The notes under the pieces are model-generated. The model was not told the DNA's origin. It saw nothing but the letters and a program-made list of their open reading frames with translations, and ran no database searches. A program made the position numbers and the translations under genes. Positions 47,373 to 56,116 of a stretch of DNA of 64,000 nt are shown one piece after another. The stretch's first letter is position 1. Each line of letters starts with the position of its first letter. Where the stretch lies: the NCBI GenBank assembly GCA_016234535.1, contig JACRBH010000196.1:1-64000 (forward strand). The letters are read 5' to 3'. Source of the stretch: Chloroflexota bacterium. Its GTDB lineage: Bacteria > Chloroflexota > Anaerolineae > Anaerolineales > Villigracilaceae.

Positions 47373-48360
47373 GCCGATGGTTGTGAAGATCATGCGGGCG
47401 CATAAGAATGCCATCCTTGCTCAGGAAGACAGCAAGATGGAGGAGATGGCGCGACGGTGGCTTCAGGTGGAGAAGAAGCTAAAAGATGATCTGCAGGCAC
47501 TGGCGTTGGAAGCTGCGCGCATGAAGGGTGATGGACAGGTAATCAATAAGGCAGTTGCCATGCGGATCGAGCGGGCACAGAAGCTGCTTTACCAGGTGCG
47601 GGCTGAGACAGGCAGGTATGTGGAATGGGCCGATGGGTTCATCAGCGATTACCAGGCATTACTGGCAGAACAAGGTTTGGAACACGCGACCGATGCGATC
47701 ATGGCCGTGATGAAAGAGTACGACGTGCGCGGAACATTCGACAAATTAAACGTCAGCGCAGTGGAAAGCATGATCGGGCTGGCAGGCGACGGGAGTCCAT
47801 TGAAGCGTTATTTGGGCGACGTCCACTCTGGCGCGGCAGATGGAATGCTGGAGGCGCTGATCAACGGTGTGGCGCAGGGAATCCACCCCACGAAGATCGC
47901 TGAGGAGATGGCGAATGGGCTGGGGATCGGACTGCAACAAGCCATGAACACGGCACGCACTGAGAGCTTGAGGGCTTATCGAAACGCTTCGTTGATGCAA
48001 TATGACGCGAGTGGTTTGGTGATCGGCTACAAGAGAATTTCGGCGCGTGATGAGCGGACGTGCGCGGGATGCCTGTTTACCGACGGGCAGGTGTTTGAAG
48101 ATCTCTCGCAATTCGATGAGCACAACCAGGGACGATGCGCGGCTGTGCCAGTATTGGAAGGGCTGCCTGAGACGCAATGGCAAGACCCATTTGATTGGTT
48201 TAAAGCGCAGGATGAAACGACACAGGAAAGTATTTTAGGGACTGGCCGTTTCGATGCGTGGAAGAATGGAGCTTCGCTGGAGAGCATGGTGAAGCGTGTT
48301 ATGGACCCGACCTGGGGCGGCGCGTATGTGCCAACACCAGTACAGGAATTAGGTAATTAG
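47365..48360 (+). CDS. MuF-type minor head protein (SPP1 gp7-like)
   Basis: A 331-residue protein. The C-terminal MuF domain has TARTESLRAYRNASLMQYDA and ISARDERTCAGCLFTDGQVF ... HNQGRCAAVPV, with the conserved cysteines. It sits inside the head near the portal. A short helical N-terminal domain contains many charged residues. Confidence 0.88.
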   Translation: MPEPMVVKIMRAHKNAILAQEDSKMEEMARRWLQVEKKLKDDLQALALEAARMKGDGQVINKAVAMRIERAQKLLYQVRAETGRYVEWADGFISDYQALLAEQGLEHATDAIMAVMKEYDVRGTFDKLNVSAVESMIGLAGDGSPLKRYLGDVHSGAADGMLEALINGVAQGIHPTKIAEEMANGLGIGLQQAMNTARTESLRAYRNASLMQYDASGLVIGYKRISARDERTCAGCLFTDGQVFEDLSQFDEHNQGRCAAVPVLEGLPETQWQDPFDWFKAQDETTQESILGTGRFDAWKNGASLESMVKRVMDPTWGGAYVPTPVQELGN

Positions 48361-48403
48361 TAATTGGTAATTGGTAATTACAGGCGTGACGCCTGAATCA
48401 AAC

Positions 48404-48452
48404 ACCCCCACCCTGCCCTCCCCCATTTTGGAGAGCGCAAAATGGGGGAGGA
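48404..48452. repeat. Phage palindromic repeat copy 6 (MuF-scaffold gap)
   Basis: CCTCCCCCATTTT-GGAGAGCGC-AAAATGGGGGAGG. Just upstream lie tandem TAATTGG units and a small CAGGCGTGACGCCTG hairpin (about 48361-48395). Confidence 0.75.
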
Positions 48453-48473
48453 AAAAACAAAAAGGAGAACGAG

Positions 48474-49052
48474 ATGTTCAAAAGACAGTTAGTTTATTTT
48501 GACGCCAATGCGGGAGGCGGCGGCGGCAACGGTGATGCTGGCGATGGCAACAATGGACAAGGCGGCGAAGGTGGCAACTCAACGTTGACTTTCGATGCCT
48601 GGCATGAAGCATTGCCAGAAGATCAGAAAGCTCTCATCGAGAGCCACACGAAAGGATTGAAGAGCGCTTTGGATTCCGAGCGAGGGAGTCGCAAGGATAT
48701 GGAGAAGCAACTGCGCGATCTGGCCAAGAAGGCCGAGGCGGGCAGTGAGGCGCAAAACCAACTCACGAAGCTGGCTGATGATCTTTCGTCTGCGGACCGT
48801 AAAGCTGATTTCTTTGAGGCGGCACATACAGCAGGCGTGAAGAACTTGAAGCTGGCTTATACGGTGGCTGTAAGCGATGAAATGTTCGACAAGCACGGAA
48901 GGGTGAGCTTCGACGAGATGAAGAAGATCTACCCTGAATTGTTTGGAAGTACCACCACGGCACGCGGTGACGCGGGAAGTGGAACTGACAAGAAGCCCAA
49001 TGCCAAAGGCGGAATGAATGCATTTATCCGCACGGCGGCGGGGCGAGAATAA
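48474..49052 (+). CDS. Scaffold-like head protein
   Basis: A 192-residue protein. A Gly/Asn/Asp-rich N-terminus precedes a central helical coiled coil (about 60-115, SERGSRKDMEKQLRDLAKKA). Position before the capsid gene and the disordered-coiled-coil layout are typical of scaffolding proteins, which shape the procapsid and are then lost. Confidence 0.72.
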   Translation: MFKRQLVYFDANAGGGGGNGDAGDGNNGQGGEGGNSTLTFDAWHEALPEDQKALIESHTKGLKSALDSERGSRKDMEKQLRDLAKKAEAGSEAQNQLTKLADDLSSADRKADFFEAAHTAGVKNLKLAYTVAVSDEMFDKHGRVSFDEMKKIYPELFGSTTTARGDAGSGTDKKPNAKGGMNAFIRTAAGRE

Positions 49053-49054
49053 TT

Positions 49055-49110
49055 AACCCCACCCCTAACCCCTCCCCAAATGGAAGAACACCATTTGGGG
49101 AGGGGAGAGG
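49055..49110. repeat. Phage palindromic repeat copy 7 (scaffold-capsid gap)
   Basis: CCTCCCCAAATGG-AAGAACA-CCATTTGGGGAGG preceded by CCCCACCCCTAACC. The capsid Shine-Dalgarno AAGGAG comes 10 bp after it. Confidence 0.8.
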
Positions 49111-49133
49111 AAATTGATAAGGAGAAATAGAAA

Positions 49134-50132
49134 ATGGCATTCAATAATGTAATCAGCCGTACTGATGCGGCGGCTTTGATCCCTGAAGAAGTCTCGAATG
49201 AGCTTCTGGATAATGTGGCGGGTGCGAATCCGCTGATGCAGCTTGCGCGGCGCTTGCAGAACATGAGCCGCGCGCAGAAACGCCTGCCCGTTATGAGCGC
49301 GCTGGCCACTGCGTATTTTGTCTCTGGCGACACAGGCCAGAAAAAGACCAGCGAAGTCAACTGGGCAAACAAGTACATCGATGCCGAGGAATTGGCGGTG
49401 ATCATCCCAATTCCTGAAGCGGTATTGGATGATGCGGATTACGACATCTGGGGTCAGGTGCGGCCAGAGCTGGAGAAGGCATTCAGCGCAGCCATCACCC
49501 CCGCAGTGCTGTATGGCACGAACATTCCCGCGACCTGGACAACCAATTTAGGCGCGGCTGGCATCAAGGCTGGCGCGGTGGCCGCGAGCCAATCCATTTC
49601 AGCAGCCGCATACACCGATCTTTATGAGGCCATTTTGGGCGAGAAGTCTGATGGCACGGATGGTTTATTCATGCAGGTGGAAGCTGATGGGTTTATGGTG
49701 ACTGGTTCATTAGCTCATGCAAGCATGAGGGGCAAGCTCCGCAATTTGCGCGAGAAAGTCTGGAATGGCTCAGCCCTTGTTGCTTCTGGCCCGTCAGTTT
49801 TCAAACCGAACATGCAGGATGCATCACGCTATGAACTGGACGGTTCGCCGATCTTCTTCCCTGACGATGGATCGATTGATTCGTCCTCGTCATTGATGAT
49901 CTCAGGTCAGTGGAGCCAGTTGGTGTATTCGATGCGCCAGGACATCACATACAAGATCTTGACCGAGGCTGTGATCCAGGATGCCGCTGGAAATATTGTG
50001 TACAACCTGGCACAGCAAGACATGGTGGCGTTGCGCGCTGTGATGCGCCTGGGCTTTGCGCTGCCGAACCCGATCAATCGCATGAATACAGATTCTGCGA
50101 CCCGCTATCCGTTTGCGGTGTTGACTGCGTAA
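49134..50132 (+). CDS. HK97-fold major capsid protein
   Basis: A 332-residue protein with the HK97-type order: EEVSNELLDNVAGANPLMQL at the N-terminus, then WANKYIDAEELAVIIPIPEAVLDDADYDI (the P-domain spine) and GSPIFFPDDG in the A-domain. There is no long Delta domain, in keeping with the separate scaffold gene. Confidence 0.88.
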   Translation: MAFNNVISRTDAAALIPEEVSNELLDNVAGANPLMQLARRLQNMSRAQKRLPVMSALATAYFVSGDTGQKKTSEVNWANKYIDAEELAVIIPIPEAVLDDADYDIWGQVRPELEKAFSAAITPAVLYGTNIPATWTTNLGAAGIKAGAVAASQSISAAAYTDLYEAILGEKSDGTDGLFMQVEADGFMVTGSLAHASMRGKLRNLREKVWNGSALVASGPSVFKPNMQDASRYELDGSPIFFPDDGSIDSSSSLMISGQWSQLVYSMRQDITYKILTEAVIQDAAGNIVYNLAQQDMVALRAVMRLGFALPNPINRMNTDSATRYPFAVLTA

Positions 50133-50141
50133 TTGATTTTT

Positions 50142-50200
50142 ACCCTCACCCACCCCCACCCTGCCCTCCCCCATTTGGGAGAGCACCAAATGGGGGAGGG
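50142..50200. repeat. Phage palindromic repeat copy 8 (capsid-decoration gap)
   Basis: CCTCCCCCATTTGG-GAGAGCA-CCAAATGGGGGAGG preceded by CCCTCACCCACCCCCACC. It ends 20 bp before ATG 50220. Confidence 0.8.
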
Positions 50201-50219
50201 AAAGAGGAAGGAGAAAAAG

Positions 50220-50594
50220 ATGGCTGAACAAAATAATTCTTATAAGGTCGCTTTGGCGGCTTTGGATACTGCGGGTGGCGTGCTTGGGCTTGCCAACCCT
50301 GAAGGCGTGGATCTGATCGTGACACGCGTTGTGGTGGATGTGACGACCAAGTCCACTTCGGCTTGTACTGTGGATGCAGGCATTGCCGCGAACGGCACAA
50401 CCAGCGCGGACAACCTGCTCGATGGTCTTGATGTTGGCACAGCGGCTGGCACATTCGACAATGTCGCTGATGTTGGCACGAATGGCAAGGCTCGCAAGAA
50501 ATGGACGTCAGGACAATTCCTGACAATCAGCAAGGCCAGCGGCGCCGCTGCTGGTTTGGTTGGCAACGCTTATATCGAGTACATACGGGCGTAA
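50220..50594 (+). CDS. Probable capsid decoration or minor head protein
   Basis: A 124-residue Ala/Gly/Thr-rich beta protein (TRVVVDVTTKSTSACTVDAG, FLTISKASGAAAGLVGNAYI) placed directly after the capsid gene. Position and composition fit a decoration protein. It has a distant look-alike at 55185. No family could be fixed. Confidence 0.6.
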   Translation: MAEQNNSYKVALAALDTAGGVLGLANPEGVDLIVTRVVVDVTTKSTSACTVDAGIAANGTTSADNLLDGLDVGTAAGTFDNVADVGTNGKARKKWTSGQFLTISKASGAAAGLVGNAYIEYIRA

Positions 50595-50595
50595 A

Positions 50596-50651
50596 CCCCG
50601 ACCCCACCCCTAACCCCTCCCCAAATGGAAGAACACCATTTGGAGAGGGGA
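50596..50651. repeat. Phage palindromic repeat copy 9
   Basis: CCTCCCCAAATGG-AAGAACA-CCATTTGGAGAGG. Nearly identical to copy 7 except for one changed G in the right arm. Confidence 0.75.
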
Positions 50652-50666
50652 ACAAAAAACAGTGAA

Positions 50667-51122
50667 ATGAAACTATTGATCTATCTTATTCTGGCTGGAA
50701 AATTACTGACGGTGAGTGCGCCGCAATCTATTGCCGCGCCGAATGAGATCGGTGTGTTGGCTCAGATGCAATCGGTGCAGACTACGATTGTGTATGCTCA
50801 CTCAAATTTGAGCGGGACGCTATTTTACGATCTCGCGGATGGTGACACCATCACGGCAATTTATAGCGATGGTAGCGCTCGAGAGTTTGAGGTTGTGGAC
50901 ACTGGCGCTTATGCTGCGCGGAGTACCACCATTGCACAAGGCGGCGGCGATATTGATCTGCGAGTTGATTACACCTGGCGGCGTTTGACTGAGGTGATGG
51001 CGATGTATTCCGCATCTGGCGGGATCACATTGTTTACATGCTATGGCGCTGACAATGGTTTTCAGGTCACGACTGGCAGATTGTTTGTGGAGTTGATACC
51101 TATGCCAGAGGAGATCAGATAA
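50667..51122 (+). CDS. Hypothetical virion protein
   Basis: A 151-residue protein. The first 20 residues are hydrophobic (KLLIYLILAGKLLTV) and could be a membrane or packing segment. The rest is beta-rich. It lies among head genes; role unknown. Confidence 0.5.
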   Translation: MKLLIYLILAGKLLTVSAPQSIAAPNEIGVLAQMQSVQTTIVYAHSNLSGTLFYDLADGDTITAIYSDGSAREFEVVDTGAYAARSTTIAQGGGDIDLRVDYTWRRLTEVMAMYSASGGITLFTCYGADNGFQVTTGRLFVELIPMPEEIR

Positions 51123-51125
51123 CGT

Positions 51126-52214
51126 ATGTTACCGCTTGCGAAATCAATTGCTCCGCTTGGACGTATGCTCTCGAACGCATTGATCTATCTTCTGAGAGAT
51201 GAGTTCACGACGGATGCAGCTGCGCCGCTGACAAGCCCGCGCACATGCGAGCCAGGGCCTGGAGCGTTAACCATTGTAGATACTGGCAACAAGCTGAGCA
51301 TTGTAAACGGCAAGCTGCAACGCTCAACAGCAGCGGTAGTAAGTTTTTCAGACCCATCCGTTTATAGCAGTGGATTTGCGCGAGCCATTGGATTATGCAG
51401 TTCAGGTATCCTGCGTTCAAACAGCACATTTAGCGAGATATTCGGATGGAGGATCAGCCCCTCTGGAGGATCAGCCAATATGGCAGGCTTCTTTTTATCA
51501 GGCGCAACCATTCAATTCAATTGGCAGGGTGTGCCAACGGCGCTTGCCATTGCCTCTACAGGCAACACAGATTATTCGTTAAAAGTCATTTTGCGTACAA
51601 GCGGTCATTTTGCAGTCCTGGATAATAATTTAATCTGGGTATCCACTAGCGGAAATCAAGCCACCATGTATGCCACTCATGCAGTTGGCAGCAGCGCATT
51701 AACTGTATCGTGCGATAAGTTTCGAGTTTTTCAGCTTGACGCTCCATGGAAAACAGATTTTGGAATTGCAACCAATTGGGTCGTTTCGGCGGCGATCAAC
51801 GAAACAATCACTGCTGAAGTCAACGGTATCGCTGAAATATCCTGGACAGCAGTTACAGGTCAGACATTAAATTTTATGGTGCGCCGTACAGACAATAATA
51901 ATTGCTGGATCATTCGATGCAATCAAACGACGGGTACGATCAAGATTATAGAAATGAATGCAGGCGTGGAAACCGAACGGGCATCTGCGGCGCAAACATT
52001 TACGAATGGCAGTGTTTATCGAATCGGCTGTATTCTCAACGGCAATTTGCTTCAGGCATTCGTGACTAATGTGATTTCAACATCCTACGCATCAGCGTCC
52101 TTCAACAATACGGCAACTGGCGTGCGGACCGACAGGGCTGGCGCAAATTTTGCGACATGGCCACGCGCACTCTCGGGCGCCGCATTGGATGAGATCGCTC
52201 GATGGACAGCATGA
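51126..52214 (+). CDS. Beta-rich virion surface protein (lectin-like)
   Basis: A 362-residue protein of two similar beta-rich halves (about 35-210 and 215-355). The pattern of WNF-, FxVxxxDNNCWIIRC and NGxxYRIGCxLNGNLLQAF resembles concanavalin/LamG-type sandwich domains. It may decorate the capsid or bind host glycans. Unusual between capsid and connector genes. Confidence 0.5.
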   Translation: MLPLAKSIAPLGRMLSNALIYLLRDEFTTDAAAPLTSPRTCEPGPGALTIVDTGNKLSIVNGKLQRSTAAVVSFSDPSVYSSGFARAIGLCSSGILRSNSTFSEIFGWRISPSGGSANMAGFFLSGATIQFNWQGVPTALAIASTGNTDYSLKVILRTSGHFAVLDNNLIWVSTSGNQATMYATHAVGSSALTVSCDKFRVFQLDAPWKTDFGIATNWVVSAAINETITAEVNGIAEISWTAVTGQTLNFMVRRTDNNNCWIIRCNQTTGTIKIIEMNAGVETERASAAQTFTNGSVYRIGCILNGNLLQAFVTNVISTSYASASFNNTATGVRTDRAGANFATWPRALSGAALDEIARWTA

Positions 52215-52230
52215 ACAGGACAGGCACTTA

Positions 52231-53094
52231 ATGACAATTCCTTTTCCTCTCTATGGTTATTTTGAAGATGCATCCACAAAGTCTGGAAAGACAGGATTAG
52301 CGGATGTGACTGTTAATATTTTTCGGGTGACAAAGTCATCTGGCGCGGTCAGTCAGATTGCGACTGGTGCGGCATCATTCGAGGTTGGAGACGGTCTTTA
52401 TGGATATGTGATTTCCAATGCAGATGCATTGACGTATGACTACCTTGGGTCATTTACAACCGCGAGCTCAGCGGTGAGTAATAAGCGCACACCTGCTGTG
52501 CGCTGGGATGCGACCGAGGCAAGAGCCACTGAGATTGCACGCATGGATGTAGATATGTCTTCGCGCCTGGCAACAGCAGGATACACCGCGCCTAACAACG
52601 CGGATATTGTGATCATCAAAACATATCTGGAAAACGTCACGTATGGATTAGCTGCATTGTTAGCGGCAATCAATACACGCCTGGCAAGCTCAGGTTATGT
52701 TGCGCCCAACAATACAGGAATCGCGGATGTCGAAACCAAAATTGACGGACTCAGCACGTATGCATCTGTATTCCTAGCAAAAGAGGCAACGCTTTCATCT
52801 ATTCCAGCGGCGATTGATGGGCAATTATCTGGCACGCATGGAAGTGGAGTATGGGGCGGCGCAGGCGGGACGGGCTCGATCTCGAAGACTGTGACGATCA
52901 CTGTGAGTGGATTGCCGCGCGACGGCGTATCCGTATGGGTCACGACTGATGAGGCGGGATTGAATGTGGTGGCCAGCGGTGTGACTGATGCATTTGGAAA
53001 TGTGGCGTTCATGCTCGATGCGGGATCGTACTGGTGCTGGAAACAATTGGCTGATGTCAATTTTGTTAATCCTCAAGTTTTGGCGGTGCCGTAA
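52231..53094 (+). CDS. Virion protein with internal RLAxxGYxAPNN repeats
   Basis: A 287-residue protein. The N-terminal and C-terminal parts look like carboxypeptidase-regulatory or Ig-like beta domains (ADVTVNIFRVTKSSG; GLPRDGVSVWVTTDEAGLNV). Between them the motif RLA(T/S)(A/S)GY(T/V)APNN occurs twice, as seen in phage fibres and appendages. Probably a surface-exposed decoration. Confidence 0.55.
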   Translation: MTIPFPLYGYFEDASTKSGKTGLADVTVNIFRVTKSSGAVSQIATGAASFEVGDGLYGYVISNADALTYDYLGSFTTASSAVSNKRTPAVRWDATEARATEIARMDVDMSSRLATAGYTAPNNADIVIIKTYLENVTYGLAALLAAINTRLASSGYVAPNNTGIADVETKIDGLSTYASVFLAKEATLSSIPAAIDGQLSGTHGSGVWGGAGGTGSISKTVTITVSGLPRDGVSVWVTTDEAGLNVVASGVTDAFGNVAFMLDAGSYWCWKQLADVNFVNPQVLAVP

Positions 53095-53558
53095 TGACTA
53101 CGTTTGATGGAACTCCCGCAGCTGCGCCTTCAACGCCAGTTTCGAATGTGACAGCGGCGCAGATCGCGAAGGTGCGGCGCATGTGCAAGGAACGCAATTC
53201 AACAAGCTACAGTGATGAAGATATACAAGCATTCATTGAGGCTTATCCACTGGTGGACATTTATGGGTATGACTATCGAGACTCGCAAAATTATTACCCG
53301 ATCAACCCTGATTGGACACCCACGTATGACTTGAATGCAGCTGCAGCGGACATTTGGGAAGAGAAGGCTGGCGAGAAAGCTGATGAATTCGATTTCTCCG
53401 CAGATGGAGCAAGCTATAGCAGATCGCAGAAATACGAAAACGCGATGAAGCAGGCGAGATATTTCCGCTCGAGGCGAAGCCATAAGACGATGCAGATGCA
53501 GGCAAGCCCGAAGAGGCCGTTGAGCCCAGAGGAGTTGGATAGTGATGACAGCAACTAG
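53094..53558 (+). CDS. Head-tail connector-type protein
   Basis: A 154-residue helical protein starting in TAATG overlap. The segment AAAADIWEEKAGEKADEFDFSA followed by a basic C-terminus resembles gp6/gp15-type adaptor proteins that extend the portal ring. The assignment rests mainly on position. Confidence 0.6.
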   Translation: MTTFDGTPAAAPSTPVSNVTAAQIAKVRRMCKERNSTSYSDEDIQAFIEAYPLVDIYGYDYRDSQNYYPINPDWTPTYDLNAAAADIWEEKAGEKADEFDFSADGASYSRSQKYENAMKQARYFRSRRSHKTMQMQASPKRPLSPEELDSDDSN

Positions 53559-53940
53559 TCCTTTGACGCGGGATGATCTGGAGCAGATGCGAGAGACGCA
53601 GGAAGCTGCGATGATGGATACCTGTGTGCTGATGCGTTATAGCGAGACGAAGGATGCGATCAATCATCCCATGCCTGCGTGGACGGATGGCGAGATCTCG
53701 ATTTGTGGATTGAAGCCAACTGGCGGCAATGAGCAGCGCGGCAATAACCGAACTGTTGTACGCTGGGATGCACGTTTGAGACTGCCGTTGAATGCCGTGA
53801 TTGATCTGCGGGACCGTGTGCGAATCGTTTTGCGTTTTGGACAGCCCTGCACACCGATCATTTATGAGGTGAGCGCTCCGCCTGAGATCGGGCCGAGCGG
53901 GATGGTTGTGTCGTTGATGAAGGTACAGCCGAGCGTGTGA
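53545..53940 (+). CDS. Head closure-like protein
   Basis: A 131-residue protein. The second half is a beta barrel with WDARLRLPLNAVIDLRDRVR and IYEVSAPPEIGPSG, the look of head-closure (gp16-type, DUF6093-like) proteins that seal the filled head. ATG 53545 is used; the GTG one codon earlier is also possible. Confidence 0.6.
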   Translation: MTATSPLTRDDLEQMRETQEAAMMDTCVLMRYSETKDAINHPMPAWTDGEISICGLKPTGGNEQRGNNRTVVRWDARLRLPLNAVIDLRDRVRIVLRFGQPCTPIIYEVSAPPEIGPSGMVVSLMKVQPSV

Positions 53941-53942
53941 CT

Positions 53943-54003
53943 ACCCCCTCCGCCCGCTATCGCGGGCACCTCCCCCAAATGGAAGAACGCCATTTGGAGG
54001 AGG
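53943..54003. repeat. Phage palindromic repeat copy 10
   Basis: ACCCCCTCCGCCCGCTATCGCGGGC then CTCCCCCAAATGG-AAGAACG-CCATTTGGAGGAGG. Its left half matches copy 1 and its right half matches copies 7, 9 and 11, a mosaic. Confidence 0.75.
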
Positions 54004-54016
54004 AAGGACAAAGATA

Positions 54017-54457
54017 ATGGCAGATATAAAAATTGAAGGCATTGAAGATTTGGTTAATAAACTTTCGCAGTTGGGTGGCGGAGCTGAGGATGCACTGGCT
54101 GACGGTTTGTTTGCGGGCGCATTTGTGATGGAAGGATTCGTAAAGGTGACGATCCAACAATCAGGCAAAAGCGGACGGACCTATCAACGGGGCGGCGGTA
54201 AGGCTCATCAGGCATCTGCACCTGGTGAAGCGCCCGCGATTGATTATGGTCACCTAATCAACAGCATTGCTTCAGCGCGTGATGGAAAAGGCGCGATCGT
54301 TTACAGCAATGCTGAACATGCCCCGAAGCTCGAATTTGGTACGGCGAGAATGGCAGCGCGTCCATTTATGCGGAAAGCGGCTGATGAACATTCATCAGAG
54401 ATATTGAATGCAATCGAAACAACGACCAGGCGCAAGGTCGAAGGTGATGCGGGATGA
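54017..54457 (+). CDS. HK97 gp10-like neck/tail protein
   Basis: A 146-residue protein. IEGIEDLVNKLSQL at the N-terminus, PGEAPAIDYGHLINSI in the middle and LEFGTARMAARPFMRKA near the end are the gp10 family signature. It takes part in joining the tail to the head. Confidence 0.85.
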   Translation: MADIKIEGIEDLVNKLSQLGGGAEDALADGLFAGAFVMEGFVKVTIQQSGKSGRTYQRGGGKAHQASAPGEAPAIDYGHLINSIASARDGKGAIVYSNAEHAPKLEFGTARMAARPFMRKAADEHSSEILNAIETTTRRKVEGDAG

Positions 54458-54843
54458 TCGAGACGAGCATTGTCACATATCTCACGACACATGCGCCATT
54501 GGTGGCGATGCAGGAGACGAGAGTCTGGCCTGATCGTTTGCCGCAGGACCCGACTGTGCCAGCGACTGTTTTCTTTTCAGTGAGCGACCCAACGGACTAC
54601 AGTCATTCGGGACCGTCCGCATGGAAAGAGCAAAGATTTCAATTTGATTGCTGGGCAAATAATCCGCTCGAGGCGATTGAACTGAAGAACAGAACAAGAC
54701 GCGCATTCAGCGGTTACAAGGGCATGATGGGTACGACAGAGATCTATGCCGCGTTTGTTGAGAACGCACGCACGATGGACGATGACGAGACTGGTTTGTA
54801 TCGGCGCGTGCTTGAAGTTTTATTTCAATATAAGGAGGCTTGA
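54454..54843 (+). CDS. Tail terminator protein (DUF3168)
   Basis: A 129-residue protein with the DUF3168 pattern: VWPDRLPQDPTVPATVFFSV, then FQFDCWANNPLEAIELKNRTRRA. Such proteins cap the tail tube at the head side. ATGA overlap with gp10. Confidence 0.82.
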   Translation: MIETSIVTYLTTHAPLVAMQETRVWPDRLPQDPTVPATVFFSVSDPTDYSHSGPSAWKEQRFQFDCWANNPLEAIELKNRTRRAFSGYKGMMGTTEIYAAFVENARTMDDDETGLYRRVLEVLFQYKEA

Positions 54844-55181
54844 TGGTAAAGAAAAAGACGGAAGACGGAAAGCAGAAGGCGGAAGGCGGTGACCAACTAA
54901 GCGGAAGTGGACTTGGGGTATTGCCTCCGCCAAGCCTGGCTGAAGTGATCAATGAGCATGATTACGTTGTGAGCCATTGGAGCGGACGCGAGCATTACAT
55001 TTGTAAAAAGTGCGTGTCGTTCGATACGTTTCTCAAGGAGAAGATGCTCAATCACTTGATCGAGATCCACGAATCAGAAAGCGCGCTGGAAGAGTTGTAT
55101 GGCGCGACCCCACCCCCGACCCCTCCCCAAATGGAAGAACGCCATTTGGAGAGGGGAGAGGAAATTGAAAAGGAGAAATAG
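54843..55181 (+). CDS. Small protein with a C2H2-like finger in the tail operon
   Basis: A 112-residue protein. After a low-complexity Lys/Gln/Gly N-terminus, YICKKCVSFDTFLKEKMLNH-LIEIH gives C-x2-C-x12-H-x4-H spacing, as in C2H2 fingers. The last 25 residues (PPPTPPQMEERHLERGEE) are encoded by repeat copy 11. The start overlaps the preceding stop in TGATG. Confidence 0.55.
   Translation: MVKKKTEDGKQKAEGGDQLSGSGLGVLPPPSLAEVINEHDYVVSHWSGREHYICKKCVSFDTFLKEKMLNHLIEIHESESALEELYGATPPPTPPQMEERHLERGEEIEKEK
55107..55161. repeat. Phage palindromic repeat copy 11 (coding)
   Basis: CCTCCCCAAATGG-AAGAACG-CCATTTGGAGAGG. It has entered the 3' end of the zinc-finger-like gene and added a tail. Confidence 0.75.
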
Positions 55182-55184
55182 AAG

Positions 55185-55550
55185 ATGGCAAGACAAACTT
55201 TGACGAAGGTTACGCTGCTAGGGAGTTACCCAGCTTTACCAATCGCTGCAAATGCGGCGGATGTGGCATTTGTGGCGGCTGATGTGACCAATAAGGAACA
55301 GATCGTGCCTGGCGGAAATGATCTGATCGTTGTGTGGAATACACACGCAACAAATCCGTATACGGTGACGTTCAACTCTGTGGCGGATGATAAGAACCGC
55401 ACTGGCGACATCACCGCTTATTCCATCGGCGCTGGGGAGATCGCCATGTTTGGCCCGTTTAAGCAGACAGGTTGGATGCAAACGGATGGAAAGATGTACA
55501 TGGAAGCAAGCAACGCTGCGATCAAGTATGCGGTGATTGCGCTGCCGTAG
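55185..55550 (+). CDS. Beta-rich virion protein
   Basis: A 121-residue protein (NDLIVVWNTHATNPYTVTFN ... IAMFGPFKQTGWMQTDGKMY). It looks like a small jelly-roll or Ig-like decoration protein. Unknown family. Confidence 0.55.
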   Translation: MARQTLTKVTLLGSYPALPIAANAADVAFVAADVTNKEQIVPGGNDLIVVWNTHATNPYTVTFNSVADDKNRTGDITAYSIGAGEIAMFGPFKQTGWMQTDGKMYMEASNAAIKYAVIALP

Positions 55551-55592
55551 CCCTCACCCCTGACCCCTCTCCCACGCTTCGCGGGGCGAGGT
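55551..55592. repeat. Phage palindromic repeat copy 12 (short type)
   Basis: CCCTCACCCCTGACCCCTCT then CCCACGCTTCGCGGGGCGAGG, a shorter stem with a CGCTTCGCG apex. It matches copy 14 and not the AAATGG type. Confidence 0.65.
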
Positions 55593-55616
55593 GAAAATGA
55601 AAAGGAGAAATAAAAA

Positions 55617-56039
55617 ATGGCTGAAGGAATTTCTGCGCATGGAACACTGATCAAGATGGGCGATGGCGCAACGCCTACTGAAACATTTGCCACGATCGCC
55701 ACTGTTGGCGATATTGATGGTCCGACCATCAAAAACATTATGGAAGATTTCACCAACCACGGCAGCGGCGGGAAGGTGAAAAAGAAACCCATTCTTCAAG
55801 ATGGGGACAAGCTCAAATTCCCCGTTGATTTTATTTCGAGCGATCCGACTCACAACAAGACGACTGGTCTGGTGGCGGCAGCTCAGAATAAAACCGAGAA
55901 GCATTTCCAGGTCATCTTCCCTGATTCCAGCGGCTTTGCAATTACCGCGTATGTGGAAGAGGTGAAGTTCAAAGCGCCTGTGAAGGGCAAGCTGAGCGCG
56001 GACATCACTTTGGATGTGAACGATATTACCAATCTTTAG
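55617..56039 (+). CDS. Major tail tube protein
   Basis: A 140-residue protein. The SAHGTLIKMGDG opening, GDIDGPTIK..ME, and VIFPDSSGFAITAYVEEVKF followed by LSADITLDV fit siphovirus tail tube proteins. It lies right before the tail chaperone pair, as expected. SD AAGGAG upstream. Confidence 0.82.
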   Translation: MAEGISAHGTLIKMGDGATPTETFATIATVGDIDGPTIKNIMEDFTNHGSGGKVKKKPILQDGDKLKFPVDFISSDPTHNKTTGLVAAAQNKTEKHFQVIFPDSSGFAITAYVEEVKFKAPVKGKLSADITLDVNDITNL

Positions 56040-56041
56040 AC

Positions 56042-56100
56042 CCAACCCCCTGCGGCTAAAGCCGTGTTCCCCCAAATCAAAGACTGATTTGGGGGAAGAA
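56042..56100. repeat. Phage palindromic repeat copy 13
   Basis: TTCCCCCAAATCA-AAGAC-TGATTTGGGGGAA, preceded by an inner hairpin TGCGGCTAAAGCCG. The arm bases around the loop differ from the other copies but stay complementary. Confidence 0.75.
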
Positions 56101-56116
56101 GTGAGGAAGAGGAAAT

